Source of the DNA: an uncultured Ruminococcus sp.
GTDB taxonomy: Bacteria; Bacillota; Clostridia; Oscillospirales; Ruminococcaceae
DNA: 16,275 bases
Assembly (NCBI GenBank): GCA_910577575.1
Contig: CAJTOG010000044.1
Location: forward strand, 1-16,275
Reading direction: 5' to 3'
Shown one piece after another: positions 7,525-14,040 of this stretch. The stretch's first letter is position 1, and every line of letters begins with the position of its first letter. The notes under the pieces were generated by a model that was not told where the DNA came from, did no database searches, and saw only the letters and a list, made by a program, of their open reading frames with translations. A program made the translations under genes and the position numbers.

Positions 7525-7786
7525 TTTTATCCCTCCTGCTGTATATATAATATCACATTCCGAAAATAAATTCCTGATATATCCTGCTGAGATTTGTCAC
7601 AATCTTAAATATTCATTGAAACACTTGTAAAAATTCAGTGAACTTTTATATATTTTTGTTTATTTTTATACAGCAAGTATCTTTTAATGCACAATTTATT
7701 CATATTTATAAATTATAAAAAAAGGCTATATATCACAAATAATCTAAATTATGAACAAAATATTACAATATTTTTTAAATATAATG
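7525..7786 (-). other. AT-rich intergenic region between sbcC and the araC-type gene
   Basis: These 262 bases carry no convincing open frame. Reading the minus strand, an extended -10 (TG-A-TATTAT, 7547-7555) lies about 20 bases before the araC-type ribosome binding site. An imperfect inverted repeat is formed by TTCATTGAA (7612-7620) and TTCAGTGAA (7634-7642). I see no GC-rich terminator after sbcC, only weak A/T hairpins near 7757-7776. Confidence 0.6.
7547..7555 (-). promoter_or_regulatory. Candidate extended -10 promoter of the araC-type gene
   Basis: The minus strand reads TGATATTAT, an extended -10 with one mismatch from TATAAT. No good -35 is seen 17 bases upstream. It would give a leader of only about 16 bases. 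Confidence 0.35.
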
Positions 7787-10567
7787 CTATAAAATAACTT
7801 CTACACAGCTTCCGCCGGATTTATCCTTATGGACTACAATCTGCTTATCAATTTTATTTTTAAGTTCTGCAACATGGGAAATAATTCCAACAAGACGATT
7901 TCCGTCAGCAAGATTTGAAATAGCTTTCATAGCCTGATTAAGTGTTTCCTCATCAAGCGAGCCGAAACCCTCGTCAACAAACATGGTATCAAGCTGTATT
8001 CCGCCGGCAGAACACTGTATTTCTTCGGATAAACCGAGTGCAAGGGAAAGTGATGCCATAAAGGCTTCACCGCCTGAAAGAGTACAAACGCTTCTTTCAG
8101 TGCTGTTATAATGGTCAATTACATCCAGCTCCAGACCGCTTTTTCCACGTTTGTCATAAGCTTCTTCACGCCGCTTAAGTTCATACTGTCCATCACTCAT
8201 AACAATAAAACGGCTGTTTGCACGGGCAATTATTCTGTCAAAATAACTCATCTGAACATATACTTCAAGAGTAATTTTATCCTTACCATTAACATTTCCA
8301 TTAGCTGTGTCTGACAAATCTTTTAACCATCTGAGTTTTTCTTCAATTTTTGAATAATTATTTGCTTCAAATCTTATATTTTTAAGTATTTTTGAATTGA
8401 CAGTAATTCTTGAATGAAGTTCTTTCTGCTGATTCATAATTTCATTGCGTTCTTCGACAAGATTTTTCTTATATTCTATTTTTGATTCAATATCATAATC
8501 TTCTAATTCAGTCTGTTGTAATTTTAACTGATTTATTTTACTGTTGAGTTCAATATGTTTTCTTTCACAGTCACGATAAACATTTTCAGACCTGTTCACA
8601 GCAATTTTTATTTCATTCTTCTTATTAATCAGCATCTGTCTGTATGCCAATGCTTTTTTCCTGTTTTCAAACTTCAGGGAATCCTTCAATAAATTTATTT
8701 CTTTATTAATTTCATTATTCAATATTTCAGCGGAAACTGCTTTTGTTTTAAGTTCATTTAATTCAACAGATTTATTCTGAAATTTTCTGTGAAGTTCAGG
8801 AATATAATCAGAAAGCCATTTTTTGCGTTCGATTCGTTTTTCTTCCGTTTTAATTCCGTTTTCAAGTATATTTATTTTAATATCTGCTTCCTTATATTTT
8901 TCAGAAACTCTTCTAACAATATTTTCTCTGTCATATTCACCAAAAATCTTTAATGCACTCTCTTTTACATTATTTCCGATAAAAATTATTTCTGTTTTAA
9001 TTGCACCTGATTCTTCACTAAATTTCTTCACTGTTATATCAGCATTTTCAAGCTCTGATTGTATTATTTTCAGTTCAGTTTCTGATGGTGCATTTTCAGA
9101 ACATTTTGCAGGTTCAGGGTGTTCAGTTGAACCACACACAGGACACTTTTTGCCATTTTCAAGTGATGATGCAAGTATACCTGCCTGTTCATCAAGAAAT
9201 ATTTTGTTTTTACAATTATATTCCGTTCTAATTTGTTCCGCATATAAATAAGCCTGTTGATACTTGTCCTGAGCAGTTTTAAGTTTCTTACTCCATTTTC
9301 TGTATTCTTCAATGCCTGATTTTAATTCATTAAGTGCATTCATTTCAATTTTTACAGATTCGAGTTCATACATAAGTTTTTCTCTTTGTTCACCTGCATT
9401 TTCAATACTGCCCATTTCAGTGCTGTATCTATCAATATTTTCAGAAATGCCGGATATTTCATAATTTGTTTTATCAATACGGACTTTGATATTTTCAAGT
9501 TCTCTTTGTAAGTCAACAAGCCGTTTCTGCTGATTTTCCAGTTTATCATAATTTTCAAGTTCGGCATCTGTCAATATGATTTCACGGTCAGCTTCTTCAA
9601 TTTCAAACTGTCTTTCCGATTGTTTTTCAAAATCCGCTTTAAGTTGTTCAAGCAATGATATATTTTCATTAAAAAGTTTTTCTGTTTTTCTGAGTTCTTC
9701 ATCCCGTTTCTGCCATTCCTCAAAGCGTACAATCAATTTGCTTACTGTTTCAAGCTCATCTTCAACTTCATTAAAACTATTTGAAAATCTCTCTGCAATA
9801 ATATTATCTTCGGCAATAATTTTCTCTATAAGTCTGATAACTTCTGTATCTGTCATTCCGCTGTTTTTTGCACACTGAACATCAACGGCAAATATACTGT
9901 CATATGTACAGACTATGCCATTAATATGCCGTTTTATACTTTCGGAAACAATATCATATTCATTCCTGATGTTTTTGGTTTCATCTGAAAGTCTCTCCTG
10001 AAACCTCTGATAGTATTCAGTTTTGAAAAGCTTACGGAAAATTTCTTTTCTCTTCTTTGCATCTTCAAAAAGAAGCTGCATAAAATCACCCTGTGCAAGC
10101 ATTACAATCTGTGAAAACTGATTCTTATTGATTCCGAGAAGATTTTCAACAGCCTTTGTAACTTCTCTGTTTGATGTTACGGAATATGGAATAATATCAT
10201 CTTCAGACGGATAAATAAGTTCTGCGTTTGCATTATGTAAAGTCATTCCGCTGCCTTTTTTCGATGGGCGTTCATACTGTGGATTTCGTCTTATTTTATA
10301 AACTTTTCCACCATATTCAAAATCAAGACGAACTTCTGTGGGAATATCCGGTTCGGCATATTTTGAACGCAGCATTGAACTAAGACGATTTTGTCCGCTT
10401 GCTTCACCATAAAGAGCAAAAGAAATAGCATCAAAAATAGTTGTTTTTCCTGCACCTGTGTCACCTGCGATAAGATAAAGTCCGTTTCTGCCAAGTTTCT
10501 GCATATCTATTTCAACTTCTCCGGCATACGGTCCGAAAGCAATCATAATAAGTTTTAAAGGTCTCAT
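7787..10567 (-). CDS. sbcC: Exonuclease subunit SbcC (Rad50-like ATPase)
   Basis: The protein has 926 residues. It is the ATPase arm of the SbcCD nuclease, which cuts hairpins and blocked DNA ends. The Walker A site is G-D-T-G-A-G-K-T-T (35-43). Long coiled coils flank a zinc hook C-P-V-C-G at 475-478, almost exactly central. The ABC signature L-S-G-G-E is at 830-834, followed by Walker B (M-F-V-D-E-G-F-G, about 862-869, then S-L-D-E) and an H-loop histidine at about 898 (I-I-S-H-V). It is shorter than usual members (about 1000-1150), with the shortening in the arms. The start is taken at the ATG at 10567, because GGAGGAGG sits 7 bases before it. An ATG at 10585 would place this site inside the gene. 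Its start overlaps the sbcD stop (ATGA), so the two subunits are co-translated. Confidence 0.96.
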   Translation of the reverse strand: MRPLKLIMIAFGPYAGEVEIDMQKLGRNGLYLIAGDTGAGKTTIFDAISFALYGEASGQNRLSSMLRSKYAEPDIPTEVRLDFEYGGKVYKIRRNPQYERPSKKGSGMTLHNANAELIYPSEDDIIPYSVTSNREVTKAVENLLGINKNQFSQIVMLAQGDFMQLLFEDAKKRKEIFRKLFKTEYYQRFQERLSDETKNIRNEYDIVSESIKRHINGIVCTYDSIFAVDVQCAKNSGMTDTEVIRLIEKIIAEDNIIAERFSNSFNEVEDELETVSKLIVRFEEWQKRDEELRKTEKLFNENISLLEQLKADFEKQSERQFEIEEADREIILTDAELENYDKLENQQKRLVDLQRELENIKVRIDKTNYEISGISENIDRYSTEMGSIENAGEQREKLMYELESVKIEMNALNELKSGIEEYRKWSKKLKTAQDKYQQAYLYAEQIRTEYNCKNKIFLDEQAGILASSLENGKKCPVCGSTEHPEPAKCSENAPSETELKIIQSELENADITVKKFSEESGAIKTEIIFIGNNVKESALKIFGEYDRENIVRRVSEKYKEADIKINILENGIKTEEKRIERKKWLSDYIPELHRKFQNKSVELNELKTKAVSAEILNNEINKEINLLKDSLKFENRKKALAYRQMLINKKNEIKIAVNRSENVYRDCERKHIELNSKINQLKLQQTELEDYDIESKIEYKKNLVEERNEIMNQQKELHSRITVNSKILKNIRFEANNYSKIEEKLRWLKDLSDTANGNVNGKDKITLEVYVQMSYFDRIIARANSRFIVMSDGQYELKRREEAYDKRGKSGLELDVIDHYNSTERSVCTLSGGEAFMASLSLALGLSEEIQCSAGGIQLDTMFVDEGFGSLDEETLNQAMKAISNLADGNRLVGIISHVAELKNKIDKQIVVHKDKSGGSCVEVIL

Positions 10568-11703
10568 AAAATTTCCTCCTCCCATACTTCCCTGATAAGA
10601 CTTTCAACAAATTCATATTGCTCACTGCTCATTTTATGATTGCACTGTGATTCATAAAATTCCGAAAAAATCTGTACAGGAGGAAGCTTTTCGTTTCTTA
10701 TATCCGATTTTATTACAGAATGATTTTTTGTACGACTGTTATCATATGAAAGTTTCATCATATAAGGATAAATTTTATGTAATTTTCTGTTTGCATCAGG
10801 TATATCTTCTTCATCGGTTAGAGTAATAAAGATATAATCATCAGTATTTATATTACTGTAAAAATCAATATCTGTCAACTCCTTATATTTTCCTTTATAT
10901 ACCTTCATATCACGTTTGGGAACAAGCGGAATTTCTTTTATATCAAGGGCTCCCTTCAATCCGATTTCTGTAATTGTTACAGATTTTTGCTGTGATGCTT
11001 CCTCAATGTAATATTTAAGCTGACTTCCGCAATATCTTATTCTTTTGCTTCCTATGTTCTGAGAACGATGTATATGACCCAATGCCACATAATCAAAATC
11101 ATCAAATATATCAGCATCAATATTATCAGTTCCTCCGACTGAAAATTCTTCTGAATTACCAAATGAAGCCCCTGTTATAAACTGATGAGTTATAAGGATA
11201 TTCCTACGCTCAGTATTGATATTCATATTTTTTATAACTGTTTTCATTGCATCAGTATAACTTGCTATAGCTTCATCAGGAAAAATTTTTCTAACATGGA
11301 AAGGCTTTACAAACGGAATCATATAGAAATTTATATCTCCGTATTCATCATAAAGAGTCACCGGATTTATTTTTCCACAGAAAACAGGTGCAATATATAC
11401 GTTGCGTGACGTCATAAGCCGACCGCCGAAAGAAATACGTTCTGCTGTGTCATGATTTCCGCTTATCACAAAAACAGACAGTTTTCTTTCCGAAAGATTA
11501 AATAAAAAACTGTCAAAAACCTGTATTGCCTCTGCTGGCGGAACAGATTTATCATAAATATCGCCGGCAATTATTACACAGTTAGGATTTTCGCTTTCAA
11601 CTATATTCAAAATCTGATTCAATATATATTGCTGGTCATCAAGCATAGAAAATTCATTGACTTTCTTCCCCAAATGCAAATCTGAAAGGTGCAGTATTTT
11701 CAT
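10564..11703 (-). CDS. sbcD: Exonuclease subunit SbcD (Mre11-like phosphodiesterase)
   Basis: The protein has 379 residues. It is the metal-dependent nuclease subunit of SbcCD, acting on double-strand ends and hairpins in the cytoplasm. All calcineurin-type metal motifs are present: D8-x-H10 (S-D-L-H-L-G), G-D48-I-Y-D, G-N83-H84-D85, H173 (I-T-H-Q-F) and H210-x-H212 (G-H-I-H). The C-terminal third would be the cap and the SbcC-binding part. The start at 11703 has AAGGAG 8-9 bases upstream. It heads a two-gene operon with sbcC behind a strong promoter at 11738-11766. Length and motif order are normal for the family. Confidence 0.96.
   Translation of the reverse strand: MKILHLSDLHLGKKVNEFSMLDDQQYILNQILNIVESENPNCVIIAGDIYDKSVPPAEAIQVFDSFLFNLSERKLSVFVISGNHDTAERISFGGRLMTSRNVYIAPVFCGKINPVTLYDEYGDINFYMIPFVKPFHVRKIFPDEAIASYTDAMKTVIKNMNINTERRNILITHQFITGASFGNSEEFSVGGTDNIDADIFDDFDYVALGHIHRSQNIGSKRIRYCGSQLKYYIEEASQQKSVTITEIGLKGALDIKEIPLVPKRDMKVYKGKYKELTDIDFYSNINTDDYIFITLTDEEDIPDANRKLHKIYPYMMKLSYDNSRTKNHSVIKSDIRNEKLPPVQIFSEFYESQCNHKMSSEQYEFVESLIREVWEEEIL
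10575..10582 (-). promoter_or_regulatory. Ribosome binding site deciding the sbcC start
   Basis: GGAGGAGG on the minus strand, 7 bases before the ATG at 10567 and inside the end of sbcD. Confidence 0.8.
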
Positions 11704-11737
11704 TTGATTTTCTCCTTATTCACAAAATATATTAACA

Positions 11738-11766
11738 ATTATATCATTAATTTATATAAATGTCAA
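11738..11766 (-). promoter_or_regulatory. Consensus sigma-A promoter of sbcDC
   Basis: Read on the minus strand: TTGACA (11766-11761), a 17-base spacer, then TATAAT (11743-11738) with a TG one base upstream (extended -10). All twelve hexamer positions match consensus. Transcription would start near 11731, giving a leader of about 28 bases. Confidence 0.88.
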
Positions 11767-11828
11767 GCTATCTGAATTATTATTTTTTATAATCGGAGCT
11801 GATGAAAATCAGATTAATCAAAGATAGC
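11767..11828 (-). repeat. Nested inverted repeat between the VanY-type gene and the sbcDC promoter
   Basis: An outer pair GCTATCT (11767-11773) / AGATAGC (11822-11828) encloses an inner pair CTGAT (11799-11803) / ATCAG (11808-11812) with a GAAA loop. TAATC (11790-11794) / GATTA (11812-11816) can pair as an alternative. One outer arm abuts the -35 of the sbcDC promoter. No U-run follows, so it is not a standard terminator. Confidence 0.4.
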
Positions 11829-11835
11829 AAAATAA

Positions 11836-12498
11836 TTAATAACCCAGATATTCCTCAAGAGTAACCTGCTGATTATAAATTTTCAAAGCATTATCAATTC
11901 CTACATAACGATAATGCCAAGGCTCATAGTCAATACCTGTTATATTCTCCTTATTCTGAGGGTATCGCAGTATAAACCCATATTTATATGCATTTTCATA
12001 AAGCCAGTCATAAACTTCAGCATCAGAACAAAAATATGTATCCGCATTTATATCAAGAGCAATTCCGAGTTCATGCTCACTTTTTCCCGCTTCTGCAACC
12101 CAGCTTTTTGCCAAATCTTCGGATTCCTTTCTTGAATATCCTTCTGCGATAAAGCTGTATATTTTATCCTGCATCATTTGCTTCTGTTGTTCATGAGTCC
12201 TGTAACCTTCGCCGACTACCGGATAAACATCTTCACTTCTTGCATCATCAAACATTCTTTGTAAATCAGAATAAATTCTTGAATCAACGTAAATTCCGTT
12301 TGAAAGCTGAGTCAGCTCCGGATTATATTCTTCCGGAATTGAATGATTTTCATTCACAAGAATCAGACGCCAGTCAGTCGGTATTTCAGCTGGCTGAATC
12401 ACATTACCGGCAATATCAGGATTCTTGAATTTCAATAATCCTATTAATAAAAATGCGAAAGTTATGAGCAATACGGATATAATTATTTTTCTTTTCAT
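11836..12498 (-). CDS. VanY-type D-alanyl-D-alanine carboxypeptidase, membrane-anchored
   Basis: The protein has 220 residues. One N-terminal hydrophobic segment (about 5-22) acts as an uncut anchor or signal, and no lipobox cysteine is seen. The catalytic domain follows the VanY/LAS zinc peptidase plan: G-Y-R-T (98-101), S-E-H142-E-L-G-I-A-L-D149 with the first two zinc ligands, and E192-P-W-H195-Y-R-Y-V with the catalytic base and third ligand. Such enzymes remove the last D-alanine from peptidoglycan stem peptides outside the membrane. There is no vanRS, vanH, vanA or vanX nearby, so this is a cell wall housekeeping enzyme rather than part of a glycopeptide resistance cluster. GAGGT about 9 bases before the ATG supports the start. 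It lies alone between a terminator and the sbcDC promoter. Confidence 0.93.
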   Translation of the reverse strand: MKRKIIISVLLITFAFLLIGLLKFKNPDIAGNVIQPAEIPTDWRLILVNENHSIPEEYNPELTQLSNGIYVDSRIYSDLQRMFDDARSEDVYPVVGEGYRTHEQQKQMMQDKIYSFIAEGYSRKESEDLAKSWVAEAGKSEHELGIALDINADTYFCSDAEVYDWLYENAYKYGFILRYPQNKENITGIDYEPWHYRYVGIDNALKIYNQQVTLEEYLGY

Positions 12499-12608
12499 GA
12501 AATTTTACCTCTTTCAAAAATATTTTGTATTAAAATATTAACATGATATTCTTAATAAATCTGAGATAAATTTCATAATTTTTTCTTAAAATTATATATT
12601 CTGAATAC
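12499..12608 (-). other. AT-rich upstream region of the VanY-type gene
   Basis: This short region must hold the promoter of the VanY-type gene, since a terminator lies just upstream on the minus strand. Only degenerate TAATAT-like -10 candidates are visible, and I cannot pick one. Confidence 0.4.
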
Positions 12609-12645
12609 AAAAAATCCCGATGGATTAATTTTCCATCAGGATTTT
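12609..12645 (-). terminator. Rho-independent terminator of the lon-engB-tauE unit
   Basis: The stem pairs AAAATCC (12611-12617) with GGATTTT (12639-12645) and GATGG (12619-12623) with CCATC (12633-12637), with one C/A mismatch between them and a 9-base loop. The minus-strand transcript ends in TTTTTT (12614-12609). It lies just past the permease stop codon. Confidence 0.88.
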
Positions 12646-12651
12646 ATTTTC

Positions 12652-13431
12652 TTACTTGAAAAAAATTGAAAATAATATAATTACTGCACCAAGAATAACA
12701 AGAATTATTCCTGTTACACGGTTGAGTGTTTTATGAGTAGCCTTATTTGCAAAAACAGCCGCAATTCTTGCCCATATAAATGTAAAAACTATGCACAAAA
12801 CCCATACAAGAGGATTTGAAAACCCACCTATTGCAAAATGTGATACAGCGCCTGTAAGAGCAGTAAAAGTCATAATAAAAACACTTGTTCCGACAGCTGT
12901 TTTAAGTTCATACCCTAAAACCGATGTAAGTATAAGAAGCATCATCATACCTCCGCCTGCACCGATAAATCCGCATATAAAACCAATTATCATACCACAT
13001 ACTATCGACTGTATTATTCTTTTTTTCGGTTCAGTTACCTGCATTGATTCTTTTGTAGCCATAACAGGCTTAACAATAAACTTTATGCCAAGCAGGAAAG
13101 TCATAAATACTGAAAAATTACCCATGGCCATTGACGGAACAAAACTTGATATATAACTTCCGATTATTGTAAATACAAGTACGCTTGTCATCATAATCAA
13201 GCCGTTTTTTATATCAAGATTTTTATTTTTGCCATAAGTATAAGCCGATACAGCACTTGCAAGTATATCCGATGACAGTGCAATGCCAACAGCCATATAA
13301 GGGTCTATGTCGAGAAAAGTAACAAGCATGGGGGTTATAACAGCAGCAGCACTCATACCGGCAAAACCAGTTCCAAGCCCTGCTCCCATACCGGCAAAAA
13401 AAGCAACTAATATTGTTAAAATAATTTCCAT
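12652..13431 (-). CDS. TauE/SafE (DUF81) family membrane permease
   Basis: The protein has 259 residues and about eight membrane helices. It shows the duplicated DUF81 signature: an N-terminal copy A-G-M-G-A-G-L-G-T-G-F-A-G-M and a second copy G-F-I-C-G-F-I-G-A-G-G-G-M-M-M near the middle, each followed by a P- or T-containing helix. Relatives export sulfite, sulfoacetate or other small organic anions. The substrate is not evident here. The ATG at 13431 is chosen because AGAGGA (13446-13441) lies 9 bases upstream. A TTG at 13440 overlaps the engB stop but would touch the ribosome site directly. The gap to engB is only 5 bases, so it rides in the lon-engB operon and ends at the terminator. Confidence 0.88.
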   Translation of the reverse strand: MEIILTILVAFFAGMGAGLGTGFAGMSAAAVITPMLVTFLDIDPYMAVGIALSSDILASAVSAYTYGKNKNLDIKNGLIMMTSVLVFTIIGSYISSFVPSMAMGNFSVFMTFLLGIKFIVKPVMATKESMQVTEPKKRIIQSIVCGMIIGFICGFIGAGGGMMMLLILTSVLGYELKTAVGTSVFIMTFTALTGAVSHFAIGGFSNPLVWVLCIVFTFIWARIAAVFANKATHKTLNRVTGIILVILGAVIILFSIFFK

Positions 13432-13436
13432 AAAAT

Positions 13437-14027
13437 TCAATCCTCTGAAATTTCTTCAACAATAGCTCTTAATTCCTCAACACCCTCAAAAGTCACAGAA
13501 GAAAAAGGTATCACGTGCATATCTTCAAAGCATGGAATTTCAGATTTAAATGCTTCTATACGCTTTTCACGTTCAGTTTTTTTCAGCTTATCAGCTTTTG
13601 TTAAAACAAGTACAAAAGGCATTTCTGTATCAATCAAATAGTCAATCATTTTCAGGTCATCTTTGGTAGGAGCATGACGCATATCAACAAGCATAAAAAC
13701 AAGTCTTATATCCCTGTCTGAACTGAGATAACCATCAATCAGCCCTGCCCACCGTTCCTTTTCGGATTTTGCAACCTTCGCATATCCATACCCCGGCAAA
13801 TCGACGAAATAAATATTTTCAAGACCATAGAAATTTATAGTAGCTGTCTTTCCTGGTACTGAACTGACCCTTGCGAGATTTTTTCTGTTAAAAAGTTTAT
13901 TTATAAGTGTAGATTTTCCTACATTTGAATGACCGGCAAAAGCAATTTCTATTCTCTCCCCTGCCGGAATCTGCGAATACCTGCCATATGATGCAATATA
14001 CTCTGCTTTATTGTAATTAAGTTTCAT
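13437..14027 (-). CDS. engB: Ribosome biogenesis GTPase EngB/YsxC
   Basis: The protein has 196 residues, the normal family length. It is a small TRAFAC-class GTPase needed for assembly of the large ribosomal subunit. All G motifs are present: G1 G-H-S-N-V-G-K-S (32-39), a G2 threonine in P-G-K-T-A-T-I-N-F, G3 D76-L-P-G-Y-G, G4 T-K-A-D (143-146) and G5 S-S-V (176-178). The A-x-Y-G-R-Y-S-Q-I-P lead-in is typical. The start is the ATG at 14027, with AAGGAG (14035-14040) 7 bases upstream. The frame is open back to 14069, but that stretch (L-I-L-L-L-L-N-E-R) overlaps the end of lon and has no family match. It follows lon by 13 bases, the common lon-engB order of Gram-positive bacteria. Confidence 0.96.
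   Translation of the reverse strand: MKLNYNKAEYIASYGRYSQIPAGERIEIAFAGHSNVGKSTLINKLFNRKNLARVSSVPGKTATINFYGLENIYFVDLPGYGYAKVAKSEKERWAGLIDGYLSSDRDIRLVFMLVDMRHAPTKDDLKMIDYLIDTEMPFVLVLTKADKLKKTEREKRIEAFKSEIPCFEDMHVIPFSSVTFEGVEELRAIVEEISED
13441..13446 (-). promoter_or_regulatory. Ribosome binding site deciding the TauE/SafE start
   Basis: AGAGGA on the minus strand lies 9 bases before the ATG at 13431 and directly touches the TTG at 13440. This rules out the TTG as a start. Confidence 0.65.
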
Positions 14028-14034
14028 AATACTG

Positions 14035-14040
14035 CTCCTT
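14035..14040 (-). promoter_or_regulatory. Ribosome binding site deciding the engB start
   Basis: AAGGAG on the minus strand, directly after the lon stop codon and 7 bases before the ATG at 14027. Confidence 0.8.

Noticed and set aside
7757..7776. Terminator for sbcC
   Set aside because: Only a short A/T hairpin with an almost absent loop is found. It is too weak to call.
8823..9878. Open frames on the plus strand inside sbcC (8823-9251 and 9576-9878)
   Set aside because: Their Ser/Phe/Ile-rich translations are the antisense of Glu/Lys/Asn-rich coiled-coil codons. There is no independent support for coding.
11836..12498. Glycopeptide (vancomycin) resistance locus
   Set aside because: Only a VanY-type carboxypeptidase is present, with no ligase, dehydrogenase, VanX or two-component system around it.
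13438..13440. TTG as the start of the TauE/SafE permease
   Set aside because: The AGAGGA ribosome site touches it with no spacing. The ATG nine bases further on is correctly spaced.
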